36,503 nt of DNA, taken from NCBI GenBank assembly GCA_019635285.1, contig JAHBZS010000048.1, forward strand, positions 1 to 36,503, written 5' to 3'. The notes under the pieces were generated by a model, which saw nothing but the letters and a program-made list of their open reading frames with translations, did no database searches and was not told the DNA's origin. The stretch is from Rubrivivax sp. GTDB taxonomy: Bacteria > Pseudomonadota > Gammaproteobacteria > Burkholderiales > Burkholderiaceae_C. Within the stretch, counting starts at the first letter, position 1. Every line of letters starts with the position of its first letter. The translations under genes and the position numbers were made by a program. Shown here piece by piece: positions 1 through 7,726 of this stretch.

Positions 1-303
1 GCGCAGCGTGCGCTGGCCATGCTGGACGTCGACCCGCTGGGCCTGGACCTGATGGACCGCAAGCTGCTCGACGCGGTGATCCATCGTTTCGACGGCGGGC
101 CCGTGGGCCTGGACAACGTGGCCGCGGCGATCGGCGAGGAGGCCGGCACGATCGAGGACGTGATCGAGCCCTACCTCATCCAGCAGGGCTATCTGCAGCG
201 CACGCCGCGCGGGCGCACCGCCACGCTGGCGGCGTATCGGCACCTGGGCATCGCGTCGCCCAAGTCCACCTCGAGTTCCACAGATGAGTTGTTTAACGAC
301 TGA
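1..303 (+). CDS. ruvB: Holliday junction branch migration helicase RuvB, C-terminal part (5' end outside window)
   Basis: The reading frame is open from base 1 and ends at the TGA at 301-303, so about 100 C-terminal residues are present. They match the RuvB winged-helix domain that contacts junction DNA: an [10 protein letters not shown] start, then [16 protein letters not shown], then the family signature [18 protein letters not shown]. In the full protein this domain follows two AAA+ subdomains, and RuvB hexamers drive branch migration with RuvA during recombinational repair. The tail after the PRGR motif is about 25 residues and slightly extended. The ATPase part lies upstream of the window, so intactness cannot be judged. 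The next gene is unrelated and has its own promoter. Confidence 0.96.
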   Translation, partial: AQRALAMLDVDPLGLDLMDRKLLDAVIHRFDGGPVGLDNVAAAIGEEAGTIEDVIEPYLIQQGYLQRTPRGRTATLAAYRHLGIASPKSTSSSTDELFND

Positions 304-461
304 TCGCCCTGAGGAACGAGATTTCGCCTTGGCTGCCAGCTGCACGGCCGGTCGCCGCCTCCTGGCGGGATGATGCCAGCATCGTCACCTTTCTTTACAT
401 TGAACAAAGAGTTGCGGCACGCAGAAATCTCAAGCTATTGATGTTAATGACATTTTTTCTA

Positions 462-478
462 TTGGCACCAGACTTGCT
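462..478 (+). promoter_or_regulatory. Sigma-54 (RpoN) type -24/-12 promoter upstream of the dockerin gene
   Basis: The sequence TTGGCACCAGACTTGCT carries GG at 464-465 and GC at 476-477 with the required 10-base spacing between them. It matches the consensus YTGGCACGrNNNTTGCW at every defined base except one (C for G at 469). It lies in an AT-richer stretch about 90 bases before the GTG start at 569. It predicts a transcript starting near 489 and an activator site upstream. PEP-CTERM genes in other betaproteobacteria are controlled by PrsK/PrsR with RpoN, which fits the PEP-CTERM gene further along this unit. The assignment is by motif only. Confidence 0.7.
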
Positions 479-568
479 TGGTTTCTGCTGTCATGAACGA
501 GCGTAAGAGTTGGTAGCCGTCTCGGCAGCATTGAGTGGACGCTCGGTTCAAAACGGAGGTACGTAACT

Positions 569-2137
569 GTGGCAATCAAACTGTTCAGAATGAGCGTCGC
601 AACGGCGTCGCTTGCCGCGATCTTCGCGACCGGCGCGATGGCAGATGGCGCGGCCAATTTCAAGAGCGATGTCAATGCTGCGATTGATGCCGGCTTGGCC
701 TATTCGCGCGCGAACAACTACTTCACAACGATGAACTACGGCAACGGGCTTTCGTTGCTGACCTTGCTGGAGAAGGAATCCATTCCGGCCGGCTATAGCG
801 GGCTGAGTGCTTCCGACAAGACGCTCGCCCAGGCGGCAGCCTGCATGCTGATGGTCGACGGCAACTACGGTGGCCGGGGCGGCTTCTATTCGTACTACGA
901 CGGCCAGGTCTTGATGGCGCTGTCGGTCTACCTGGACACCGGCGGCCCCGACACCCCGACGGGGACAGGGAGCTACAACTGCGTCGGCAAGTCGGCTCGG
1001 GCAACGATCGACAAGGTCGTCGACCGGACGATTGCGGCTCAGAGCGCGGGCGTCCCTGCGTTCGGCAATTGCGCCGGCTATTGGGGCTATGCTGGGACTG
1101 GTTGCGACTCGTCAACCACCCAGCTCACGATCGCCGGACTGGCGTCGGCCAAGGGCTTCTATGCCGCAAAGGGCGAATCCGCAGACAAGAACCGCATTCC
1201 CCTGATCACGACCTCGCTCAACCTCACCAGCGACGGTTATGCCGCCAACGGGAGTCCGCAAAGTGGCGGTCTGTTCAATAGCTGCACGGCCACAGGGTGT
1301 AGCGGCCACGGCTACCAAGCGAACTACGGCTTTTACTACGGCAGCACTTATAACGTCCCTCAGCAGACCGCTTCGGGTACCTGGGGCCAGTTGGTTGGGG
1401 CGCGCAATGTCAATGACACATCTGTTCAGCGCTACCTGCGCTGGCTTCAGAACGCGTACAACCCGGACACCAACCCGGGCACTTGGTATTACGGTGCCCA
1501 ATCCTACTTCTACTTTCTGTGGTCCTCGTCGAAGGCCTACAACATCATCCAACAGTCGGGAGTGGTGCCTACGGCGGGCAATATCGGCCCTGACGCAATG
1601 GGCACGCTGCCGGCGCTGACGTCCGGCGGTCTTTCGCGAATCCAGAATCGCAATCCGGCGACCGACGTACGCCCTCCCCCGCGTGGCGCTGGCGTCGCCG
1701 GGTACTACGGCGCACCGAACGCTGCGCAATCCGGCTGGTACTACGACTATGCATACCGCCTGATGTCGTTGCAGACCGCCGCGGGGCAGTTCCCGAACCC
1801 GCTTTCTAGCTGGGGCTACCCGCAGGTTGATCACGCCTATGCCATCTTGGTGCTGCAGCGCTCGCTGGGTGGTGCCTGTGTCGATTCCGACGGCGACGGC
1901 GTCTGCGACAAGGACGACAACTGCCCGTCTGTGCCCAACCCCAACCAGAATCCTGACGCCTGCCAGATCACCTGCGACGTGAACCTTGACGGCAAGGTGA
2001 CGCAGGCAGACTTGACTCTGATTCGCGCCAAGAATGGCCAACTCGCTGGGGCCAATGATCCTTACGATCCGAACAAGGACGGCAAGATCAACGTGGCCGA
2101 CGTGCGTTACTGCCAACTGAGGCTGACGCCCCCCTAA
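569..2137 (+). CDS. Secreted alpha/alpha-toroid (prenyltransferase/squalene-oxidase-repeat-like) protein with type 3 thrombospondin-like repeat and C-terminal dockerin
   Basis: A 522-residue exported protein. The GTG start at 569 is chosen because a GGAGGT ribosome site (555-560) lies 8 bases upstream and a clean Sec signal peptide follows, ending near AMA|DGAAN at residue 25. The body (about 30-430) is rich in Gly, Tyr and Ala, with helical repeats such as GGRGGFYSYYDGQVLMAL that resemble terpenoid-cyclase-type toroids; no DxDD cyclase motif was seen. Residues about 436-465 form a Ca-binding thrombospondin type 3-like segment (DSDGDGVCDKDDNCP). Residues 470-481 and 500-511 are two complete dockerin loops of the form DxNxDGxxxxxD. 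It probably docks onto a cohesin, and the next gene encodes a cohesin-like domain. Enzymatic activity is unknown. GC content looks lower than in the downstream operons. Confidence 0.82.
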   Translation: MAIKLFRMSVATASLAAIFATGAMADGAANFKSDVNAAIDAGLAYSRANNYFTTMNYGNGLSLLTLLEKESIPAGYSGLSASDKTLAQAAACMLMVDGNYGGRGGFYSYYDGQVLMALSVYLDTGGPDTPTGTGSYNCVGKSARATIDKVVDRTIAAQSAGVPAFGNCAGYWGYAGTGCDSSTTQLTIAGLASAKGFYAAKGESADKNRIPLITTSLNLTSDGYAANGSPQSGGLFNSCTATGCSGHGYQANYGFYYGSTYNVPQQTASGTWGQLVGARNVNDTSVQRYLRWLQNAYNPDTNPGTWYYGAQSYFYFLWSSSKAYNIIQQSGVVPTAGNIGPDAMGTLPALTSGGLSRIQNRNPATDVRPPPRGAGVAGYYGAPNAAQSGWYYDYAYRLMSLQTAAGQFPNPLSSWGYPQVDHAYAILVLQRSLGGACVDSDGDGVCDKDDNCPSVPNPNQNPDACQITCDVNLDGKVTQADLTLIRAKNGQLAGANDPYDPNKDGKINVADVRYCQLRLTPP

Positions 2138-2162
2138 GTCCAATCGAGAGGCCCGCGCGCCA

Positions 2163-2188
2163 CCCCCGATACCCCCCGGTATCGGGGG
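2163..2188 (+). terminator. Perfect hairpin between the dockerin and cohesin genes
   Basis: CCCCCGATACC (2163-2173) and GGTATCGGGGG (2178-2188) form a perfect 11-bp stem around a CCCC loop. It starts 26 bases after the dockerin stop codon. There is no T-run downstream, so it is not a classic intrinsic terminator. It may attenuate transcription, or stabilise the upstream mRNA end and set unequal amounts of the two proteins. Confidence 0.5.
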
Positions 2189-2269
2189 CCGCCAAGGCCC
2201 CACGCTAAGCCCGAATCGCAGTATGGTCGACGGGCATCTGACCGAATCGATTGAGTGGAGAACGAAGAC

Positions 2270-2920
2270 ATGAAAAGCATCAAGCAGACGCTCCGCATGT
2301 GGGCACTCGCCGCGGCAACGGCTCTCCTTGGAGGGCAGGTGCAAGCGGCGCCGACGGTGACATTCGACCCGGCGAGTCAAGACATATCGATCGGGCAGCA
2401 GACATCAGTCAACATCGTCGTGAGCGGGCTGACGCAACCGGCCGATGCCTTGGGTGGCTTCTCGTTGCTGCTCAACTTCAACAACACGTTCCTGAAGGGC
2501 TTGACCTATGAAGTCGACCCGGGGGCGAAGATGGGCGCTTACGATGCCAACAACGATTTCAGTGGCACCTTCAGCGGTGGCTCCCTGGACCTCTTCTACA
2601 TTGCCAATGCGATGGAAGACCAGGACAGCCTGGCGGCCCTGCAAGGTGATGGTTTCGTCTTGGCCACGGTGCATTTCGAAGGTATAGCCAACGGCCTGAG
2701 TCCCCTCACCTTCGGCGCGATAGGTAGTTCGGCTGGAGTTGTCCTGTCGTTCTGGAACGGGGACGAAACCATTGTCAACGCCGCCAGACGGGGTGAGATA
2801 TGTGTCGCGGCGCAAGGGGCAACCTGCAACAACAACGTTCCTGAGCCCGCCACGCTGCTGCTGGTCAGTACCGCATTGGCCGGGTTGGTGCTGCGTGGGC
2901 GGAGGGCAATCCCTGCCTGA
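2270..2920 (+). CDS. Cohesin-like domain protein with PEP-CTERM sorting signal
   Basis: A 216-residue surface protein. The ATG at 2270 has GGAG 9 bases upstream; an in-frame GTG at 2255 is less likely. Residues 1-26 are a Sec signal peptide ending QVQAAPT. Residues about 28-175 resemble a cohesin-type beta sandwich, opening TVTFDPASQDISIGQQTSVN and continuing LGGFSLLLNFNNTFLKG, with a later FVLATVHFEG strand typical of the fold. Residues 190-193 are VPEP, followed by a hydrophobic helix and RGRR, a complete PEP-CTERM tail recognised by exosortase (EpsH/XrtA). The protein would be anchored or released at the cell surface and could display the dockerin protein encoded just upstream. The exosortase is not in this window. 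Cohesin assignment rests on fold-like motifs, not on an alignment. Confidence 0.8.
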   Translation: MKSIKQTLRMWALAAATALLGGQVQAAPTVTFDPASQDISIGQQTSVNIVVSGLTQPADALGGFSLLLNFNNTFLKGLTYEVDPGAKMGAYDANNDFSGTFSGGSLDLFYIANAMEDQDSLAALQGDGFVLATVHFEGIANGLSPLTFGAIGSSAGVVLSFWNGDETIVNAARRGEICVAAQGATCNNNVPEPATLLLVSTALAGLVLRGRRAIPA

Positions 2921-2940
2921 AGCACAGCAATGCGGCCCGA

Positions 2941-2978
2941 AAGGGGCGTGGTAGGCAAGACAGCCTATCGCGCCCTTT
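2941..2978 (+). terminator. Intrinsic terminator after the cohesin/PEP-CTERM gene
   Basis: GGGCGTGGTAGGC (2944-2956) pairs with GCCTATCGCGCCC (2963-2975) over 13 positions, two of them G-U, with loop AAGACA. Flanking A and T residues extend the stem, and TTTAGCTTCTT follows. It sits 20 bases after the stop, between convergent genes, and could also work for the minus-strand genes ending at 3117. Confidence 0.75.
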
Positions 2979-3116
2979 AGCTTCTTGGAAGGTAGAAGGG
3001 CATCGCATCCCGGATCGGCGTGGCGCCGCTTGCGGCCAACTGCCCGTGCGCGTGACCACCTTCGTAAAGAGGACCTGACGTGTCGCCGCGTAGGCAAGGC
3101 ACACGCGGTCGTTCCG

Positions 3117-3386
3117 CTAGTTTGCCGACCAGCCAGCGATCGCCACCACCGGCACGATGGCCGTCTCCGTGAACGGCTCGAAGGGCGCCTGGATGCGCCG
3201 CACCGTGTCGATATCGGGCGCCTCCAGCAGCGTGATGTTGTGCGTGCGGTCGACCGCGGCCCACTCTCCGCGGATCTTCACATCGGCCGGAATCGACGCG
3301 TAAAAGGCCTTCGCCAGCGTCGCCAGTTCCTCGTACTGGGCGGCGCCCAGACCGGCGCGGGTGCGGTTGGTCAGCATGAACAGCAT
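3117..3386 (-). CDS. Small DUF3303-like protein
   Basis: An 89-residue soluble protein. The start at 3386 (MLFMLTNRTRAGL) is preferred over the longer upstream frame because that extension overlaps the DedA-like gene and is compositionally poor. The order of elements resembles DUF3303 and related dimeric alpha/beta-barrel proteins: an MLFML strand, a helix with YEELATLAKAFYASIP, then VKIRGEWAAVDRTHNITLLE, and a final FEPFTETAIVPVVAI strand. It follows the DedA-like gene by 4 bases and is probably co-transcribed with it. Function is unknown, and no catalytic residues can be named. Confidence 0.6.
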   Translation of the reverse strand: MLFMLTNRTRAGLGAAQYEELATLAKAFYASIPADVKIRGEWAAVDRTHNITLLEAPDIDTVRRIQAPFEPFTETAIVPVVAIAGWSAN

Positions 3387-3390
3387 GGCA

Positions 3391-3999
3391 TCAGTCTCCT
3401 CGATCGACGGTTCGGCGCGTCCGGCGCCATATCCACCAGGCGGCGGCCGGCAGCAGCATCGACAGCAGCAAGCCCGGGCCGATGGGCGCATCCGGCATCA
3501 GCTGGGCGCCATTCAGCGCCAGTGCCGCGGCATAGACGGCATTGCCCGCGGCACAAGCCGCGAGGAACTGCGGCCAGCGCAGGCGCGCGGCACCCGCACT
3601 CAACACGACGGCCTCCGCCAGCACCGGGACAGGACGACTCAGGAACACCGCGGCCAGCGTCGGCGCGGCAGGCAGTTGTGCCTGGCGCCCGCGCAGCAGG
3701 CTGCGGCTGACGAAGTAGGCCGCAGCCTGGCCGGCCATCATCCCGGCGAATGACGCCGCGAAACCCAGGCCGAAGCCCAGCCGCGCACCGAGCATCGTGC
3801 CGACGATGCTGGACGGAACCGGCAGCAGCACATCGGCGGCCAACAGGGCAGCACCGACCAATGCGAAGCGAGCCGCATGCTCGTCCTGCGCCGACAGCCA
3901 GCGTTCGCCGGGCAACTCGCCGACAAGCAGGAACGGCAGTGACGAAACACACAAGGCGGCGGCAATGAGCAGGCTGGTGTGCAGGCCTTTGCGTGGCAT
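3391..3999 (-). CDS. DedA/TVP38 (SNARE-associated, VTT domain) family membrane protein
   Basis: A 202-residue membrane protein starting at the ATG at 3997-3999 (MPRKGLHTSLLIAA). It has about five hydrophobic segments. The central VTT-type region reads LLPVPSSIVGTMLGARLGFG, followed by AASFAGMMAGQAAAYFVSRSL, which is the re-entrant proline/glycine pattern of DedA and TVP38 proteins. These are proposed lipid scramblases or transporters affecting membrane potential. The conserved arginine region appears as VFLSRPVPVLAEAVVLSAGA. It is divergent from the radical SAM gene, with 82 bases between the starts, so the two promoters share that gap. Confidence 0.78.
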   Translation of the reverse strand: MPRKGLHTSLLIAAALCVSSLPFLLVGELPGERWLSAQDEHAARFALVGAALLAADVLLPVPSSIVGTMLGARLGFGLGFAASFAGMMAGQAAAYFVSRSLLRGRQAQLPAAPTLAAVFLSRPVPVLAEAVVLSAGAARLRWPQFLAACAAGNAVYAAALALNGAQLMPDAPIGPGLLLSMLLPAAAWWIWRRTRRTVDRGD

Positions 4000-4081
4000 G
4001 ATTCCCGACGGTAGCAGAAGAGCCCGACGACGAGCCGGCCCGCTTTCCCGCTTTGTGCATACAGGAAAAGGAACTGCCCAG

Positions 4082-5317
4082 ATGGTCACGCTCACCGGCT
4101 CGCCGGCGCTGAAGGTCCAGGTGATGTGCGAGGGCATCCGCTATACGGCTGCGCTCGGCGCAGCGGCCGCGCACTCGATGCCCAACTACTATCCGTACCG
4201 CTTCAAGGAGGGCGAGGCCGACCCCACCGGCCGGGGCATCGCAACCATCCCGTACCTGATCAACACGCCCGACGGCACCGAGATCCGCATCCTGGGCAAT
4301 GGCGACTCGCCCTGGCATGTCGAAGGCGACGCGACGCTCGGCTACCGATTGATCGACGACCGCAGCGGCCAGACCATCCCCATCGAATTCGAGCCGCTGC
4401 GCCCCTGGCTGACGCAGAAGACCACGGACGGACTGCCCTACGCGCAGGCCGGCGTCACCACCCATGGCGACATGCTGGTGATCAACGTCGCGCCGGGCTG
4501 CGAGTATTTCCTGCACAAGCACGACGGCGTGTCGATGCGCTGCGGCTTCTGCGCCTATGGCGCGCCCGACGAACGAACCAAACACCTCGGTCAGGTGGCG
4601 GGCCAGGTCGAAATCCCGCCCCCGACGCTCGACCGCATGCGCGAGGCACTGGACGCCGTGACCGATCAGACCGAGATTCGCCACATCTACCTCGTCGGCG
4701 GTTCGCTCACCGACGCGCGCAAGGAGGGCGAGCGCTTTCTGCAGCTCGCGCGCTATGTCAAGCAGGTCAACAGGCGCGGCATCCCGGTGGCGCTGGGCTC
4801 CGGCGCGTTGCCGGACGACCTGATCGCGCAGTTCCATGCCGAGGGCTTGGTGCAGCATGTCTGCTTCAACCTGGAGATGTGGTCGGAGCCGCTGTTCGCG
4901 AAGGTCTGCCCCGGCAAGAACCGCTATGTCGGCTACGGGCGCTGGATCGAGGCGCTGGAAACCGCGGTGCGCCACTGGGGCCGCGGCCATGTGTATTCGG
5001 CGATGGTGGCCGGCATCGAACTCGAGCCCGAGCATGGACTGGAATGGGAAGAAGCCGCGCGCATCGCGTTGCAGGGTGCCGACGACCTGTGCCGCCGCGG
5101 CATCATCCCCATCTATTCGCTGGTCTGGCCGGTGGGCGGACGGCAGCGCTCCGACTATCACGCGCGCATCCGCAACTATTTCGAGACCCTGAGCAGCGGT
5201 TACCGCGAGATCCGCCAGCGCCATGGGTTGGCGGTGTCGGACGGCTTCATGTGCCACCGCTGCGCCTACATGCAGCTCGAGTGCGACATGGACCGCGCAG
5301 AACCGGTGGCGGCATGA
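4082..5317 (+). CDS. Radical SAM protein with CX13CX2C cluster motif and C-terminal cysteine triad
   Basis: A 411-residue protein. The ATG at 4082 has AAGGAA upstream; a longer in-frame extension overlaps the DedA promoter region and is rejected. Cysteines C140, C154 and C157 (GCEYFLHKHDGVSMRCGFCA) are placed to bind the SAM 4Fe-4S cluster. The spacing is CX13CX2C, not CX3CX2C. The following YLVGGSLTDAR looks like the SAM-binding GGE-type strand, and IPIYSLVWPVGGR lies in the later barrel. A C-terminal CX2CX6C (C391, C394, C401) could bind an auxiliary cluster. Substrate is unknown. The stop overlaps the methyltransferase start (ATGA), implying a shared job. It is the first gene of the 4082-17712 operon. 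Confidence 0.82.
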   Translation: MVTLTGSPALKVQVMCEGIRYTAALGAAAAHSMPNYYPYRFKEGEADPTGRGIATIPYLINTPDGTEIRILGNGDSPWHVEGDATLGYRLIDDRSGQTIPIEFEPLRPWLTQKTTDGLPYAQAGVTTHGDMLVINVAPGCEYFLHKHDGVSMRCGFCAYGAPDERTKHLGQVAGQVEIPPPTLDRMREALDAVTDQTEIRHIYLVGGSLTDARKEGERFLQLARYVKQVNRRGIPVALGSGALPDDLIAQFHAEGLVQHVCFNLEMWSEPLFAKVCPGKNRYVGYGRWIEALETAVRHWGRGHVYSAMVAGIELEPEHGLEWEEAARIALQGADDLCRRGIIPIYSLVWPVGGRQRSDYHARIRNYFETLSSGYREIRQRHGLAVSDGFMCHRCAYMQLECDMDRAEPVAA

Positions 5318-6321
5318 ATCCCGCCGCGATGCCGGACCCGACGCCGATCGTGCGCCTGAGCACGGCCTACTGGGAAAGCCAGGCCCTGCTGACGGCCAAC
5401 CGCCTGCGCCTCTTCGATTTCCTGGCCGATGGCGCCAGGTCCGCGGACGAGGTCGCCGCCGGCCTGCAGCTCGACCCGCGCAGCACCGCGCTGCTGATGC
5501 GTGCCTGCGTCGGCCTGGGCTTCCTGTGCGAAAGCGGCCAGCGCTTCGAAAACACACCGGTCGCTGCGACCTTTCTGGTGTCGCGCAGCCCCGCCTTTAT
5601 GGGCAACGTCATCCGCTACAGCGACCAGCTCTATGCGGCCTGGGGCAGGCTCGAAGAGTCGGTGCGCAGTGGCCAGCCCGCCGTTCCGGCGCAGACCTAC
5701 CTCGGCGACGACCCGGCGCGCACGCGCGCATTCGTGCAGGCCATGCACGACCGCGCGCTGGGCATCGCCCGTGCGCTGGTACCGATGCTCGACCTGTCGG
5801 GCCGCCGCACGATGCTCGACGTCGGCGGCGGGCCCGGCACGTATTCGGTGCTGCTGACCGAGCGCTTCCCCGGCCTGCACGCCGAAGTCATCGAACTGCC
5901 GGGGGTCGCCGCCGTGGCACGCGAACTCGTGGCCGCGGCCGGCGCCGGCAAGCGCGTCCAGCTGCGCGACGGCGACTATCACAGCGCCGACTTCGGCTCG
6001 GGCAAGGACGTGGTGCTGATGTCCGGCATGTTCCACCGGGAAACCGCGCAGGCCTGCCGCACCTTGATCGAACGCGCGGCCGCTTGCCTGAACCCTGGCG
6101 GCCTGCTGGTGGTGAGCGACGTGTTTACCGACGAGGGCGGATGCCAGCCCGCCTTCGCGGCGCTGTTCGGCCTGAACATGATGCTCACCGCCGCTGACGG
6201 CGGCGTGCACGCCGACGCCGACGTGATGCAGTGGATGGCCGAAAGCGGCTTCCACAGGCTGCGTGCCGCCCCGCTGCCGCCGCCCATGCCGCACCGCGTG
6301 GTGATCGGAGAGAAAGCGTGA
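5314..6321 (+). CDS. SAM-dependent methyltransferase, family 2 O-methyltransferase type
   Basis: A 335-residue cytoplasmic enzyme whose ATG overlaps the radical SAM stop. The N-terminal winged-helix dimerisation domain (about 12-100) has the signature AYWESQALLTANRLRLFDFL, then LDPRSTALLMRACVGLGFL. The Rossmann domain carries motif I at about residues 166-178 (MLDVGGGPGTYSVLL), then FPGLHAEVIELPGV and GGLLVVSDVFTDE. This is the architecture of plant COMT and bacterial CrtF/hydroxyneurosporene-type O-methyltransferases. The usual catalytic His position falls near MSGMFHRETA. It is likely to modify a small molecule or isoprenoid-like substrate made or altered by its operon partner. Substrate is unknown. 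Confidence 0.86.
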   Translation: MNPAAMPDPTPIVRLSTAYWESQALLTANRLRLFDFLADGARSADEVAAGLQLDPRSTALLMRACVGLGFLCESGQRFENTPVAATFLVSRSPAFMGNVIRYSDQLYAAWGRLEESVRSGQPAVPAQTYLGDDPARTRAFVQAMHDRALGIARALVPMLDLSGRRTMLDVGGGPGTYSVLLTERFPGLHAEVIELPGVAAVARELVAAAGAGKRVQLRDGDYHSADFGSGKDVVLMSGMFHRETAQACRTLIERAAACLNPGGLLVVSDVFTDEGGCQPAFAALFGLNMMLTAADGGVHADADVMQWMAESGFHRLRAAPLPPPMPHRVVIGEKA

Positions 6322-7022
6322 AGCGTCGCAGCGCGATGATGGCCGCCTTGGGGTGGACCGCGGCGATGGGCAGCAAGTCCGCATCGGCCCAGACTCCGGT
6401 CCCTCCCGTCGGTGAGTTGAAGTCCCTAGGCCAGGACCGCTATCAGCTCGGCCGCATCCTGCTGGACAAGCGCGGCCGCAGCTTCAGCGTGCCGGGCCGC
6501 GTACATGCGCTCGACAAGCCGCTGGAGTACCTTGCGACGGCGCCTGGCGGCATGAAGGCCTACGAGACGCTGTTCGAGGTCGACACCTTTGGCACCGAGT
6601 TCAACCTAGCCTGCATCCTCATCGGGCTGGAGCGCGACCCGAAGCAGGTACCCTGGCAGCGCTTCTCCGAACCCAAGATCAAACTGACCGGGCAACGTGT
6701 GCTCATCGACGTGGCCTGGACCGAGAACGGCAAGCGACGCCAGATGTCGGCGGCACAGGCGGTGCTGAACGCGGAGGCCGAGGTCAAGCCCGAGTCGGTT
6801 GCATGGGTGTACACGGGCGCACCAGTATCGGATATGCAGCCGCGCTTCGCACCCGACGACACCGGCACGCTGATCGGGTTCATCCACGATGTCAACTGCA
6901 TCATCGATTCGGTGGACACCATCGGCGTCGGCGCCTACGGGTCGATCCGTGGTAATCCGATGCTTCCCCCGCAGGGCTCTCCCATCGAACTCGTGATCCA
7001 GGCTGCTGCGTCACCGAAATGA
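6318..7022 (+). CDS. Exported YdjY-like domain protein
   Basis: A 234-residue protein starting at the GTG at 6318, which overlaps the preceding TGA. The N-terminus KRRSAMMAALGWTAAMGSKSASA looks like a Tat-type or Sec signal peptide, cleaved near residue 25-27. The mature part contains LLDKRGRSFSVPGRVHALDKPLEYLA, a YdjY-family strand arrangement, with a central AYETLFEVDTFGTEFNLACIL and a late GTLIGFIHDVNCIIDSVD. YdjY proteins are periplasmic or cell-surface proteins of unknown function, often near ferredoxin or membrane-protein genes. Together with its neighbours it points to an envelope-located step for the operon. Its stop overlaps the next ATG by 4 bases. Confidence 0.72.
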   Translation: MKRRSAMMAALGWTAAMGSKSASAQTPVPPVGELKSLGQDRYQLGRILLDKRGRSFSVPGRVHALDKPLEYLATAPGGMKAYETLFEVDTFGTEFNLACILIGLERDPKQVPWQRFSEPKIKLTGQRVLIDVAWTENGKRRQMSAAQAVLNAEAEVKPESVAWVYTGAPVSDMQPRFAPDDTGTLIGFIHDVNCIIDSVDTIGVGAYGSIRGNPMLPPQGSPIELVIQAAASPK

Positions 7023-7726
7023 TCGTCACGCGAGGCGCCACGCTGATGGCGGCGGGAGCGACCAGCCTGGTGGCGCTGGGCGCGACCGATGCCGACCTGC
7101 AGCCGTCCGCGCTGCGCCTGATGGCGGGCGCAGTGTTTGGCCTGCTGGCCCCGCTGTTCTGGCCAGGATGCGCACCGTCGCGGCGGAGAACGGCCCTGCG
7201 CGTCGTCGCCTGGTCTGCGGCGGCCTGCGGCATGGCAGCGCTGGCGATGCTCGTTTGGGGCGGTGGCCGCCAATCGCTGTCAGGCGTGCTGCAAAGCTGT
7301 GCCATGCTCGCTGCGATCTTGCTCCTTGCGCACACATTTGCTGCGTTGCTCGAACACTGGTGGAGCAACGCCCCACATGCTGCCGAAGGCGATGCGCGCG
7401 ACCTGGCCGGCCGCGCGGTGGCGCTGACACTCGCGCTGCTCGGCTCGCTGCCGTTCTGGCTCGGGCCGGCGGGAGAACTGCTCTCGGCCCGCCATGCATC
7501 GGCCATCGACACGATGCTCGGCCTCAGCCCCCTGACGCATCTGGCCGTGGCCAGCGGCAACGACCTGCTGCGCAACGCCTGGCTCTACCAGCATTCGAAC
7601 TTGGCCGGACTGCAGTTCGACTATCCCGGACTGGCCGGCCTGGCTTGGTTCTACGCTGCGCTGCTGCTGGGCATGCTCGCGTTGACGGCAGCCCGCTCGG
7701 ATCGCCCCATGGAGAAGACACGATGA
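7019..7726 (+). CDS. Polytopic membrane protein, unknown function
   Basis: A 235-residue hydrophobic protein starting at the ATG at 7019 that overlaps the YdjY-like stop. About five transmembrane segments are visible: near residues 8-24, 33-50, 62-82, 88-110 and 210-228, with a further weak one near 140-155. A soluble stretch with SPLTHLAVASGNDLLRNAWLYQHS lies before the last helix and is probably periplasmic. No family was recognised. Genetic coupling on both sides suggests that it anchors or exports something for the exported YdjY-like and toroid proteins. Confidence 0.7.
   Translation: MIVTRGATLMAAGATSLVALGATDADLQPSALRLMAGAVFGLLAPLFWPGCAPSRRRTALRVVAWSAAACGMAALAMLVWGGGRQSLSGVLQSCAMLAAILLLAHTFAALLEHWWSNAPHAAEGDARDLAGRAVALTLALLGSLPFWLGPAGELLSARHASAIDTMLGLSPLTHLAVASGNDLLRNAWLYQHSNLAGLQFDYPGLAGLAWFYAALLLGMLALTAARSDRPMEKTR

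Noticed and set aside
569-2137. Squalene-hopene cyclase
   Set aside because: Toroid-like repeats only; no DxDD catalytic motif, and the protein is exported with a dockerin.
1112-2380. Minus-strand open frame opposite the dockerin gene
   Set aside because: No motif or start signal; the opposite strand has a signal peptide, Ca-binding loops and a ribosome site.
3797-4081. Longer N-terminus for the radical SAM protein
   Set aside because: It would run through the DedA-like gene on the other strand and its composition is not protein-like; the ATG at 4082 has a ribosome site.
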